A DNA stretch of 58,814 nucleotides. It comes from Cystobacterineae bacterium (lineage in GTDB: Bacteria; Myxococcota; Myxococcia; Myxococcales; Myxococcaceae). The notes below the pieces were generated by a model. That model was given only the letters and a program-made list of their open reading frames with translations. It searched no databases and was not told the origin of the DNA. This document shows positions 1 to 10,643 of this stretch, piece after piece (position 1 is the first letter of the stretch; each line of letters opens with the position of its first letter). The stretch is from the NCBI GenBank assembly GCA_009782175.1, contig WRKR01000015.1, positions 1 to 58,814 of the forward strand, read 5' to 3'. Made by a program: the position numbers and the translations under genes.

Positions 1-78
1 CTCAAAAAGAGGCGTCCGGAATCCTTCCGTGAGCCCCCCAAAATTGCGTTGAATTTTTTTTCAAAACCTCAACGTCAT

Positions 79-152
79 GGTTGGTGGAAGTTTTTCGAGC
101 CTCAACGTTTTGGAGTGAAGGGAAGTTGAGGCTCGAAAAACTTTCACCAACC
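79..152. repeat. Long imperfect inverted repeat (28-bp arms)
   Basis: The arms at 79-106 and 125-152 are reverse complements with a single mismatch, separated by an 18-base loop. The outer ends read ggttggtg/caccaacc and the inner ends cctcaac/gttgagg. No T-run follows on either strand, so a simple intrinsic terminator is unlikely. Confidence 0.85.
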
Positions 153-217
153 CACGCGCCAACGTTTTGTCTGCCCATGATGCAGTCTGCGAAGCAGAGA
201 GCCTCGAAATCTGCAAG

Positions 218-297
218 CCCCAGGGAGGTTTTAATTCCGAGTTGCGCTTAGAGAGTTTAGTGTGCCAACGGTTGCTCGTATTAAAACCTTCCTGGGG
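218..297. repeat. Imperfect inverted repeat (18-bp arms)
   Basis: The arms at 218-235 (ccccagggaggttttaat) and 280-297 (attaaaaccttcctgggg) are complementary except for one position, with a 44-base interval. Together with the inverted repeat at 79-152 it makes this gene-free edge highly structured. Confidence 0.8.
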
Positions 298-352
298 CCA
301 TCCGTAAGCCCCCGGCAGGGTGATTTTTTTTGGTTACTTTTTTTGTTCATAC

Positions 353-645
353 AAAAAAAGTGACTTGCCGAAGGCAAGGTGCGCCCGCAGGGCGAAAAAA
401 GCCGGGCCGCAGGCCCCCTCCCCCCCCGGAAGGGAAAAAACAAAACCAAAAGCAAAAAAACCCTTCGCCGGAGGCGACATTCCCCCCCCCGGAGGGAAAA
501 AATAAAACCACCCCCACAAAAAAACTTTTTCCTTTAAAAATAGCCGGGCCGCAGGCCCCCTCTGCAAAACAACCCCCTGCCCGGGAGGGCAAAAAACCCT
601 TCGCCAGTTATCAACTCAGCTCTCAGTAAAAACAGCCCAGGGGCT
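353..645 (-). terminator. Array of terminator-like hairpins downstream of the nagZ-like gene
   Basis: Seven small GC hairpins are spaced along this stretch, at 364-378, 382-394, 404-416, 465-477, 546-558, 579-590 and 634-645. Read on the minus strand most have a core of GCC-TNC-GGC or CCC-TGC-GGG, and five are followed closely by a run of T. The first one met by transcription leaving the nagZ-like gene (stop at 652-654) is the 634-645 stem followed by GTTTTT, a good intrinsic terminator. The remainder may be redundant terminators or a structured repeat. Confidence 0.6.
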
Positions 646-651
646 CTCTCC

Positions 652-2418
652 CTATAGAGAAGTGCTCTCGTTTGGGGTTTTTCCCGGTGCTTTTTGAAGC
701 AGGGACATGCCGTGGCCCAAGGGAAAGTTTCCTGCGGCCACAGGCAGCTTGCCTGGTGTGTCTATTTCACCCCGCAAGGCTTTGGCGGCTGCCCGCTGGG
801 AGGCCGCCAAATAGGAATAGGCAATGAGTAGGGCATCCACCTGAGGGGGAAGGCTTTCAAGCAAGAGGGGGTTTCCCAGGACAATGACGACAAGCTTTTT
901 GGCCACAGGCGCAAGGCGGTGTAGCGCGGGCAGCTGGCGGGTGCTGCTGATGGCGACCACCACCACGTCTGCCTGGGCTGCGCGCTCCAGGGCTTTGTTG
1001 GGTTTTGTGGAGCCGGCTTTTGTGGGTTTTTTTAAAACCGCCGACAAAGAAAAAAGCTCTGCCGTCCGTTGCTCAGCAAGCCCTTTGGCCAATGTTTGCT
1101 CTTGCATAAAGAGGGCAAGGCGAAGCTGTTTTTTTAAGGGCAAAAGCCGGTTGTCATTTTTCAACAAAGTGAGTGCCGCCTCTGCAATATGTTCCTCGAG
1201 TGCCCGGTTTTTTCCAAAATGCTTTTGGCGCTCTGACAAAGGAGGCAAAGGAGCAAACAAGCCCCTTTTCAACTTCACCCTCAACAGCCTGCGTACAGAG
1301 GTGTTAATGCGCTCTTCAGAGAGGCGGCCTTGCATGGCGGCCTCATGCAGGGCGAGAAAAACTTCCTCCTTCTTTTGTGCCTGCCAAGGGATGAGCACCA
1401 TATCCGCACCGGCTTCAATGGCCATAATGGCGGCATGGCCTGCGGCATATTGTTTGGAAATGGCCTCCATTTCCAACTCATCTGTCAAAACGAGTCCTTC
1501 AAAATTCAGCTGGCTTCTCAATATGCCTTCCAGCAGCCTCGGCGAAAGCGTCGCCGGAACAGCGTCTCCGGAAATGTTGGGCAAGGAGACGTGGGCCGTC
1601 ATCATCGCATCCAACCCCTGCTCAATAATGGCTTGGAAAGGCCCCCACTGCAGCCGCATTTGGGCTTCTGTTTCTTCCAGCATGGGCAGATCTCTATGCG
1701 AGTCTATGGCTGAATGGCCATGCCCAGGGAAATGTTTGGCAACCGTCACCATTTGAGCGCCTTGTTGTCCGCGTATAAAAGCTTTGCCCAATGTAGCAAC
1801 GGCCTCCGGGTTGCTTCCAAAGGAGCGCGTCCCCATAACATTGTTGTGCAAGTTGAGGCTTAACTCCACGACGGGGGCCAAATTCATATTAAAGCCCAAA
1901 AGACGCAAATCCTCCCCCATGGCTTTGCCGGCCTTCAAGGCCAACTCTGCGGAGCCTGTTGCACCCAAAGCCATGGCGCTGGGCAGCAACATGGGAGAGT
2001 CATCAATGCGGATGACATTGCCACCCTCCTGGTCCACGGCAATAAAGGGTGGAATTTTTCCTTCAAAAAACCGATAGAGCGCTTCATTCAACAAAGCCAC
2101 CTGCTGGCTGGAGCTGATGTTGCGTTTAAACAGGCATATGCCTCCTACATGGAAGCGCTCCAACATGGCCCGGGTTGCCTCGTCCAAGGTGCGCCCCGCA
2201 AAACCCACCATCATCATCTGCCCCAGCTTCTCTTCCAGGCTGAGCTTGGAGAGCAAAGCCTCCACACGTGCTTCTTCCTCTGAAAGCTTGGCTGGAGAAA
2301 GCATTCCCACAACAGGAGCGGCAGGGGGGGGGGCCGGGCTTGGCCCTCTGGGTGTGGAATGTGTTTGAGGGGCTATGGAGCAAGCCAAGAGGCTACATAT
2401 GAGTTGCAAAAATCTCAC
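652..2418 (-). CDS. nagZ: Glycoside hydrolase family 3 beta-N-acetylhexosaminidase (NagZ-like), probable lipoprotein
   Basis: This enzyme likely removes N-acetylglucosamine from peptidoglycan fragments during wall recycling. Counting from the start used here, the catalytic His loop KHFPGHG is at about residues 228-234 with DSH following, and the nucleophile Asp lies in LTDELEM near residue 313. VDQEGG near residue 128 is also typical. The protein is about 588 residues, with the barrel followed by a second GH3 domain, unlike the single-domain enterobacterial NagZ. I chose GTG at 2418 because a GAGGTAGGGG sequence precedes it and the product begins with a hydrophobic stretch ending in LLAC. That leader is short, and a TTG at 2460 in the same frame is the alternative. 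The gene is divergent from ptsN. Confidence 0.9.
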   Translation of the reverse strand: MRFLQLICSLLACSIAPQTHSTPRGPSPAPPPAAPVVGMLSPAKLSEEEARVEALLSKLSLEEKLGQMMMVGFAGRTLDEATRAMLERFHVGGICLFKRNISSSQQVALLNEALYRFFEGKIPPFIAVDQEGGNVIRIDDSPMLLPSAMALGATGSAELALKAGKAMGEDLRLLGFNMNLAPVVELSLNLHNNVMGTRSFGSNPEAVATLGKAFIRGQQGAQMVTVAKHFPGHGHSAIDSHRDLPMLEETEAQMRLQWGPFQAIIEQGLDAMMTAHVSLPNISGDAVPATLSPRLLEGILRSQLNFEGLVLTDELEMEAISKQYAAGHAAIMAIEAGADMVLIPWQAQKKEEVFLALHEAAMQGRLSEERINTSVRRLLRVKLKRGLFAPLPPLSERQKHFGKNRALEEHIAEAALTLLKNDNRLLPLKKQLRLALFMQEQTLAKGLAEQRTAELFSLSAVLKKPTKAGSTKPNKALERAAQADVVVVAISSTRQLPALHRLAPVAKKLVVIVLGNPLLLESLPPQVDALLIAYSYLAASQRAAAKALRGEIDTPGKLPVAAGNFPLGHGMSLLQKAPGKTPNESTSL

Positions 2419-2485
2419 AAAGTCTACCCCTACCTCATTTGTGGGGCTTGCGCTTGGCAAATAGCCTGGTTAGAAGCGGTTTGTC

Positions 2486-2941
2486 ATGCGTGTTATTGAG
2501 TTGCTCTCCCCCAAAGCCATTTGCCTTCACCTCCAAGCCCAAAACAAGCCGGCTTTGCTTGGAGAGTTGGCCCAAACCCTCTCGCAGGCGCACCCTGGAA
2601 TTTCCGCAGAACAGTTTCTTCGTACTCTGGAGGCGCGCGAGAGGTTGGGCTCCACAGGCTTGGGAGAAGGGGTGGCCATTCCCCATGGAAAGCTTACAGA
2701 GTTAAGCACGCTGGTCGGCTGCCTCGGCGTCAGCCAACAAGGCGTAGAGTTTGACGCCTTTGACAAAAAAGCCAGCCACCTCTTTTTCGCGCTGGTTTCG
2801 CCAGAAAGCGTGCCCGCCTTTCACCTCAAAGCATTGGCACGCATTTCCCGTTTATTCCGCAAGGCGGCTTTCAGGGCCGCTTTGCTTGCGGCCACAACAC
2901 CTGAAATGGTTTTAAGCCTGGTAGAGAAGGAAGACATTTAA
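2486..2941 (+). CDS. ptsN: PTS EIIA domain protein of the nitrogen type (PtsN-like)
   Basis: This is a 151-residue stand-alone EIIA domain of the fructose/nitrogen family. The phospho-acceptor is His67 in GVAIPHGK. These proteins accept phosphate from an NPr-type carrier and act as regulators rather than sugar importers. No EIIB, EIIC, rpoN or hpf gene is adjacent, so the usual rpoN neighbourhood is not kept. It is transcribed away from the nagZ-like gene, with the two starts 67 bases apart. Confidence 0.93.
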   Translation: MRVIELLSPKAICLHLQAQNKPALLGELAQTLSQAHPGISAEQFLRTLEARERLGSTGLGEGVAIPHGKLTELSTLVGCLGVSQQGVEFDAFDKKASHLFFALVSPESVPAFHLKALARISRLFRKAAFRAALLAATTPEMVLSLVEKEDI

Positions 2942-2984
2942 ACGAGAGAGGGTGGGCTTTAAAAGAATGCTTTTTTCACCCTGG

Positions 2985-3085
2985 CTTTGCTCACCCTGAG
3001 GCCGAGGGGGTTGCCGCGTGGGCTGGCGGCACGGCGGTTTTCGCCCTGCGGGTGCAGCTTGCCTTTGAGGAGCCTCTCAAACCCT
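2985..3085 (+). repeat. Diverged copy of the left-edge hairpin repeat
   Basis: The stretch around 3010-3075 (ttttcgccctgcgggtgcag, then cttgcctt) resembles the reverse complement of 358-420, including the CGCCC-TGC-GGG hairpin and the following cttgcc segment. Translated by chance, both give related strings (AARLFSPCGRTLP versus AARRFSPCGCSLP), which supports common origin. It lies between the convergent ptsN and ferredoxin genes. Confidence 0.55.
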
Positions 3086-3103
3086 TCAAAAATTTTTCTG
3101 TGG

Positions 3104-3436
3104 TTATGCCGGCTCTGGGTCAAGCAATGGGCGCTTGTCCTTCACATTTTTAAAGGTATCCGCCTCGGGGAGCGCTTGTTTTTTCTCCGTAATATTGGGC
3201 CACTGGGTGGAATATTCGGCATTCAATTGTTTGTATTCGGCCCACTTGGAAGGCAAGTCCGCTTCAGGAAAAATGGCTTGCGCGGGACAGGCCGGCTCGC
3301 AGGAGCCGCAGTCAATGCACTCGTCGGGGTGTATAACCAAAAAATTCTTCCCCTCATAAAAACAGTTAACCGGGCACACTTCTACGCAGTCAGTATATTT
3401 GCATTTAATACAAGGTTCCGCGACGACAAAAGCCAT
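3104..3436 (-). CDS. fdxA: Seven-iron ferredoxin (FdxA type)
   Basis: This small electron carrier of about 110 residues has the N-terminal pattern [17 protein letters not shown] and a second cluster motif [12 protein letters not shown], as in ferredoxins carrying one [3Fe-4S] and one [4Fe-4S] cluster. The C-terminal half is the usual helical extension of the family ([20 protein letters not shown]). I start at the ATG at 3436 (MAFVVAEPC), which matches the family start and has GGAGAGGAG upstream. An ATG-like start three codons earlier is less likely. Confidence 0.95.
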   Translation of the reverse strand: MAFVVAEPCIKCKYTDCVEVCPVNCFYEGKNFLVIHPDECIDCGSCEPACPAQAIFPEADLPSKWAEYKQLNAEYSTQWPNITEKKQALPEADTFKNVKDKRPLLDPEPA

Positions 3437-3472
3437 AACAAACACTCCTCTCCTTGAGGGTATTTTTTCCCT

Positions 3473-4558
3473 CTAGGTGTTGGTGGAACTGCCTATCAAC
3501 CCCTGGGCATATAACATTTCAGCAATTAACAAAGCACCTTTTGCCGCCCCTATTTTTGTGTTGTGAGAAACAAAGACGTATTTGAAGCCATTTTCGAGCA
3601 CAGCATCTTCTCTCACGCGCCCCACAATGGTGGCCATGCCTGCGTGCATGTCCCTGTCCAAGCGTACTTGGGGACGGAATGGATCTTCCATTATTTCTAT
3701 CCACCGCACAGGTGCTGAAGGAAGTTTTTGAGAAAGCTCTGCACCCTTCCATGCATGCATGGTTTGGGACACCTCTTCCACTGTCGCCGGCCTCTCCAAA
3801 GAGACAAAAACCGACGCCGTATGCCCTTCGAGAATGGGGACTCGCGTGCATGTGCAGGAGACTTTCATGGCGTGAGGCTCTCCTCTTTTTCCCAAAATTT
3901 TCTTCGTCTCTATGGCTACTTTTCCCTCTTCCTTCGGTATATAGGGGACAATGTTTTGCACAATGTCCAAGGCCACCACACCCGGGGAGCGCCCCGCCCC
4001 TGAAATGGCTTGCATGGAAGTCATCAATACGGCTTTCACCCCATAGGCCTCAACCAAGGGAGCTAAACTCATGGCCAAACCCAGGGCTGTGCAGCTGGGT
4101 TTGGGGGCCACAAAGCCTTTAAAGCCGCGTTGCTGCCGCTGCTCTTCAATGAGTTTGCTGTGCTCCGCGTTAATGGGCGGAATGAGGAGCGGCACGTCTT
4201 CTCCATAGCGAAAAGCACTCGCCGTTGAAATGACGGGCAGCTGTTGTGCATAAATAGGCTCCAAAGCCAAGGCGACGTCCGCTTCAACCGCGCTAAACAC
4301 CAGGTCAAACAAACCCAAATCCAAAGCCTCCCCCTCCACAACAGGCATGGAGGCAATGCGCGAAGGCAAAGGCTCTGGCAAAAGCCACCCCGAAAGCCCA
4401 TTGGGCTTGCGCAAAGCTTCCATATAACACTTGCCGGCACTGCGCGCGGAAGCCGCCAAACCCGTCAACTCAAACCAAGGGTGCAAAGCCAGCGCGGCAA
4501 CAAATTGCTGCCCTGCTAAACCAGTCGCACCTACCAATGCACAGCGAAGTTTTTTCAC
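3473..4558 (-). CDS. asd: Aspartate-semialdehyde dehydrogenase, archaeal/fungal type
   Basis: The enzyme reduces aspartyl phosphate to aspartate semialdehyde for lysine, diaminopimelate, threonine and methionine synthesis. The Rossmann start is VGATGLAGQQF. The catalytic Cys is C156 in KPSCTALGL, and the family motifs SMQAISGAG, LDIVQNIVPYI and EGHTASVFV (His246) follow. These, and the 361-residue length, match the archaeal/fungal branch rather than the E. coli-type enzyme. The segment around the Cys lacks the usual Asn before it. Upstream is a 17-bp tandem repeat. Confidence 0.93.
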   Translation of the reverse strand: MKKLRCALVGATGLAGQQFVAALALHPWFELTGLAASARSAGKCYMEALRKPNGLSGWLLPEPLPSRIASMPVVEGEALDLGLFDLVFSAVEADVALALEPIYAQQLPVISTASAFRYGEDVPLLIPPINAEHSKLIEEQRQQRGFKGFVAPKPSCTALGLAMSLAPLVEAYGVKAVLMTSMQAISGAGRSPGVVALDIVQNIVPYIPKEEGKVAIETKKILGKRGEPHAMKVSCTCTRVPILEGHTASVFVSLERPATVEEVSQTMHAWKGAELSQKLPSAPVRWIEIMEDPFRPQVRLDRDMHAGMATIVGRVREDAVLENGFKYVFVSHNTKIGAAKGALLIAEMLYAQGLIGSSTNT

Positions 4559-4561
4559 AAT

Positions 4562-4645
4562 GTCCTTTGTTTCAAAACGTCCTTTGTTTCAACATGTCTT
4601 TTGTTTCAACATCTCCTGTGTTTCAACATTCTTTTATTTCAGCAT
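4562..4645. repeat. 17-bp direct tandem repeat, five copies
   Basis: Units gtcctttgtttcaaaac, gtcctttgtttcaacat, gtcttttgtttcaacat and ctcctgtgtttcaacat, plus a 16-base last unit, follow one another at 4562, 4579, 4596, 4613 and 4630. The array begins four bases upstream of the asd start codon, so it occupies the place of its leader and promoter. Confidence 0.85.
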
Positions 4646-4771
4646 GTCCTTGGAAAATGGCGACGCTTTTAGCGCAGCACACCCCAAAGGAAAACAGAAT
4701 TTAAAACTTCTGCCTCCAGGGCCTTTTTTTTAATGTCTGGCTGGGTTGTGGCCATGCGCAACTTTTGCTCT

Positions 4772-5482
4772 TTAAACCCCTCGTTGGTGGGCTGGCCAAA
4801 TGTATTTGTGTTGCTGCAGCTGAAAGCGTACAGGCAACTTGTCCTCAATGAGCCATGTGGCCACCTCCAAGGGGGACAAAAGGCCATGGGCCACCAAAAA
4901 CAACAACTCGGCCTTGCCCTCAAAAAGGCCCTCCCGGAAGCATAACTCTTTGGCCCATACATAGTCTTCCCTGGAGGCCAAAACAAATTTCAACTCGTCC
5001 CCCTCTTTCAGCAGCTTCAGGTTGGCCCAACAGTTTTTCTCTACTTCCCCGGAGCCTGGAGGCTTTAAGTCCACCACCTTCTTCACCTCCCAGGGCACCT
5101 TGTCCAAATAAATGCTGCCGGAGGTTTCCAGCAACACCTCAAGGCCCTCGCTCAAAAGGCTTTCCATCAGCGGGTATGCGCCGGGCTGCAACAAAGGCTC
5201 CCCTCCCGTCAGCTCTGCCAAAGGAGAGTGCATGTTCAGCACGGCTTCTACCACCTCCTCCACCCACATGCGCCGCCCACCTGAAAAAGCATAGGTGGTG
5301 TCACACCAACGGCAACGCAAATGGCAACCACTCAGGCGAACAAATGCACACAACTTGCCTTGGAAGGTGGACTCCCCCTGCAAAGAGAGGAACAACTCGC
5401 TCACCATAAGGCTTGAGGAGCGGGTGCTTGGGGCGTTGGGCCGCGGGGAAGGCCAAGGCTTTGGAGCGGGAGGGGCACTCAT
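4772..5482 (-). CDS. queE: 7-carboxy-7-deazaguanine synthase (radical SAM)
   Basis: QueE converts 6-carboxytetrahydropterin to 7-carboxy-7-deazaguanine on the way to queuosine. The radical SAM cluster is C53-x3-C57-x2-C60 in CHLRCRWCDTTYAF, preceded by the typical SLQGES and followed by ELTGGEPLLQ. The first 25 residues (Pro/Ser rich) are not conserved, and ATG at 5407 (MVSELFLSLQGES) would give the family start. The ATG at 5482 overlaps the permease stop as ATGA, which suggests translational coupling and decided the start used here. A fragment of queF, the last enzyme of preQ1 synthesis, lies at the other end of the window. Confidence 0.93.
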   Translation of the reverse strand: MSAPPAPKPWPSPRPNAPSTRSSSLMVSELFLSLQGESTFQGKLCAFVRLSGCHLRCRWCDTTYAFSGGRRMWVEEVVEAVLNMHSPLAELTGGEPLLQPGAYPLMESLLSEGLEVLLETSGSIYLDKVPWEVKKVVDLKPPGSGEVEKNCWANLKLLKEGDELKFVLASREDYVWAKELCFREGLFEGKAELLFLVAHGLLSPLEVATWLIEDKLPVRFQLQQHKYIWPAHQRGV

Positions 5483-6255
5483 GCGCGGAGTTTATAGCCG
5501 CGGCGCAGGCAAAGCACGGCCATAAAACTGCTGAGGGCCGCAAGCACCAGCAAAATGCAAAGCCCTATGCAGGCATTGCTTGGGCCATGGCCCCATAGAG
5601 GATGGCCAAAGGTGGCTGCGCGCAGTGCATCTACAATAAATACCACGGGGTTGAGGAGGCTTAAGCTGTCAAAAGGTGCGGGCAGGCGGTGTACCTCATA
5701 GAAAATGCCTCCCAAAAAGGCCATGGGCATGAGGAAAAAAGTCGGTACCAGGTTAACTTGCTCAAAACTGTCAGCCCAAAGCCCTGTTAACACCCCCAAC
5801 AAGGCAAATACATAGGCCACCAGTGCCGCCAGGAAAAACAGAGAGAGCCAGTGTATGGAGGACAAGGGTATAAACAATGCCGCCATGCCCACGGTTAAGG
5901 CCCCCAACAAAAGCCCGCGCGCCATGGCACCTCCTACCCAGCCGAGAAGCAACTCCAAGGCCCCCATGGGTGCGGTGAGCAAATCCACAATGGGGCCTTG
6001 TATTTTGGAAATGAGGATGGAGGAGCTGGTGTTTAACAAGGCACCGTTGGCAACGGTTAAAAACAATAAACCTGGAAAAATAAAAGCCAGGTAGGGCTGC
6101 TCATTCCAACGCGCGTGCTCTGCAAAGGGCGCCTTCGCAAAAACAAGAAAATAAAGCAGCGTGGACACCAATGGCCCCAACACTGTTTGCCCGGGTACGC
6201 GCAAAAACCGCTTTATCTCTTTTGCCAACAGCGTCTTCGCTGCAATAAAATTCAT
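5479..6255 (-). CDS. ABC-2 type transporter permease
   Basis: The protein of about 258 residues has six predicted membrane helices and the ABC-2 signature near the end (FFLMPMAFLGGIFYEVHRLP, then LNPVVFIVDALRAA). It resembles the YadH/NodJ permeases that export lipids, polysaccharide or drugs. Its partner ATPase is normally the next gene upstream, but here the upstream DNA is repetitive and contains no ATPase gene. ATG at 6255 is used; a TTG two codons earlier is possible. It overlaps queE by four bases, so the two are probably co-translated. The substrate cannot be told. Confidence 0.88.
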   Translation of the reverse strand: MNFIAAKTLLAKEIKRFLRVPGQTVLGPLVSTLLYFLVFAKAPFAEHARWNEQPYLAFIFPGLLFLTVANGALLNTSSSILISKIQGPIVDLLTAPMGALELLLGWVGGAMARGLLLGALTVGMAALFIPLSSIHWLSLFFLAALVAYVFALLGVLTGLWADSFEQVNLVPTFFLMPMAFLGGIFYEVHRLPAPFDSLSLLNPVVFIVDALRAATFGHPLWGHGPSNACIGLCILLVLAALSSFMAVLCLRRGYKLRA

Positions 6256-6318
6256 AGGCAAACGGACATAGCACAGCTTCAGCTTTTGTTGAGGCCTAAG
6301 CCTTAAAGCGCTGCCTTA

Positions 6319-6355
6319 CAAACAAAAAGGCGCACCCGAAACTTCCGGGTGCGCC
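6319..6355 (-). terminator. Intrinsic terminator pointing leftward
   Basis: The stem ggcgcacccg/cgggtgcgcc (6329-6338 with 6346-6355) is followed on the minus strand by TTTTTGTTT. It would stop transcription coming from the repeat-rich interval to the right, before the permease. No protein gene on that strand lies there. Confidence 0.75.
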
Positions 6356-6835
6356 CCCCCTCCTTCACCTTCCTGTTGCAACTCCCCTGAGCCAATAGAC
6401 ACAAGCTCGGTGGTGTTTTGGCTTAGCCCCTGCAACACCGCCCTATGCTGCCCTATACTGCCCCATATATAACCCCATACATAAGGGTACCTCCCCAGAA
6501 AACCCAGGCACCACCCAGGCACTGCTTGCCCCGCCTACTTTCACCTTTCAGTGCCCGCCACATATGCACCCGGCACCCACCCCGGACTGCTTTCCCATTT
6601 TCCACGGCCCCGGCACTCTATAGCCCCCTTGCGCGCACCTAAGTGTTGCTCACCCAGCCTCGGCTAAGCCAACCCACTCACACCCCACGCCACCCCAAAC
6701 AACGCCGCCCCGCACCCACCCACAACGCCGCCTGGTGCCCGACCCGGAACTGCTTCTATTGCACCAGCCCCTTGAGCCCCCCATAACAACGCCGCCCTGT
6801 GCACCCCCACTCCACCTCCACTGCACAACGCCCTG

Positions 6836-7207
6836 CAACGCCTTTGCTCCACCGGCCCCATGCTCAACCTGAAACTGCTTTCACTGCACAACGCCCTTTG
6901 ACACCCTGTAATGCCCCGCAATGCCCCTCAACGCCTTTGTTCCACCGGCCCCATGCTCGCCCTGAAACTGTTTGCACTGCACAACGCCCTTTGACACCCT
7001 GTAATGCACCGCAACGCCCCTCAACGCCTTTGCTCCACCTGCCCCATGCTCGCCCTGAAACTGTTTGCACTGCACAACGCCCTTTGACACCCTGTAATGC
7101 CCCGCAACGCACCTCAACGCCTTTGCTCCACCTGCCCCATGCTCAACCTGAAACTGCTTTCACTGAACAACGCCCTTTGACACCCTGTAATGCCCCACAA
7201 TGCCCCT
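6836..7207. repeat. 93-bp tandem repeat, four full units
   Basis: Units begin at 6836, 6929, 7022 and 7115 with caacgcctttg, exactly 93 bases apart, and a fifth partial unit begins at 7208. Sequence differences are scattered single changes. To the left (about 6690-6835) are decayed unit-like segments such as ggaactgcttctattgcacc. A plus-strand frame (GTG at 6799 to 7350) translates the array into a Pro/His/Thr-rich 31-residue repeat, but it has no ribosome site and minus-strand frames are also open, so coding is unlikely. Confidence 0.9.
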
Positions 7208-7556
7208 CAACGCCCCACAACGCCTGTGTTCCACCGCCCTATGGCCCACGACTCACAACCCCTTCCACAATTGAAAGGCGACTTGTTTTGCTCAGCGCCG
7301 CCTTCACAACCTCTAAGGCGTTGCATGGGCAAAGACGTTACGTGCTTTGAAAAAAAAAATTTGAAAACCCCCCTAGGTACTCGAAAAGACAGCTCAAAAA
7401 ACTCACCCAAAAGCAAGCTCCCTCAAAAAACCATGAAAACTTGAGTGCACACATATACTCACAGCAAGGGGCACTTACTCACAGCAAGGGACACTGTAGA
7501 GCGCTCAACTTCAGCCCAACAGGGCCTTCAGAAAGCCTTGGGCGCAAATCATCTAA

Positions 7557-10052
<2,496 letters not shown>

Positions 10053-10060
<8 letters not shown>

Positions 10061-10643
10061 GACGAACAACCTGGTTTCAAAGGTGCAAGCTGTACGCCTG
10101 TTTGTTTTTGATGTGGACGGCGTGCTGACCGACGGCCACATTGTTTTTGATGCGAAAGGCGAGGCCTTTAAACTCTTCAACGCCAAAGACGGTTTGGCGC
10201 TGAATGCCTTGGCGGCACTTAAAATACCGACGGCCGCTATTACGGGGCGCACCTCGCCCATGGTGGTTAGGCGCTGCGAGGAGTTGGGTTTTTTGGTGGT
10301 GATGCAGGGGGAGAAGAAGAAGGCGCAAGCCTTGGAGCGCTTGTGCGAGAAGGCCGGGGTGAAGCCTTCGGCCTGTGCTTTTATGGGCGATGATGTGAAT
10401 GATTTGCCAGCCCTGCGTATGGCGGGGTTGAGCGCTTGCCCAGCGGACGCTTCCACAGACATTAAGGACATGGCGGACTATGTGGCAACACTCAAAGGTG
10501 GTGAGGGGGCCGTGCGCGAGTTTGTGGAGTGGGTGCTGAGGGGACAAGGGCTTTGGCCCAAAGTATTGGCCCTGTTTGAAGAGAGAGAAGTTGCCGACGG
10601 CCCCCCCCATGCCGCCCTAAAGGTTAAGCCCATGGAGGACTAG
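10053..10643 (+). CDS. kdsC: 3-deoxy-D-manno-octulosonate 8-phosphate phosphatase
   Basis: A 196-residue HAD-family phosphatase that removes phosphate from Kdo 8-phosphate. Motif I is DVDGVLTDG near residues 20-28, motif II Thr lies in AAITGRTS, and motif IV is GDDVNDLPAL. The C-terminal 30 residues extend beyond the usual length. It overlaps the kdsA end by eight bases, so pyrG, kdsA and kdsC form one translationally coupled operon. Its 3' end overlaps the convergent TauE-like gene by 27 bases. Confidence 0.95.

Larger units (their letters stand above)
1..651. other. Gene-free structured region at the left edge
   Basis: No credible coding sequence is visible; open frames here are short, low in complexity and present on both strands. 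The stretch holds two long imperfect inverted repeats (79-152 and 218-297), followed by an A/C/G-tract region (310-650) rich in small GC hairpins. The sequence 'gccgggccgcaggccccctc' occurs twice, at 401-420 and 543-562. A diverged relative of part of this region lies at about 2990-3080 in the opposite orientation. Confidence 0.7.

Noticed and set aside
2950-2990. Possible terminator after ptsN (gggtg...caccc)
   Set aside because: The stem is short and interrupted and the T run lies inside the loop, so it does not have the form of an intrinsic terminator.
3500-4440. Overlapping open frames on both strands within asd (up to 147 residues)
   Set aside because: They fall inside a gene with intact catalytic motifs and show no start signals or family resemblance.
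6799-7350. A 183-residue plus-strand frame encoding a 31-residue repeat
   Set aside because: Open on both strands because the DNA unit is 93 bp; GTG start without a ribosome site; no signal peptide or homologue recognised. Kept only as a tandem repeat.
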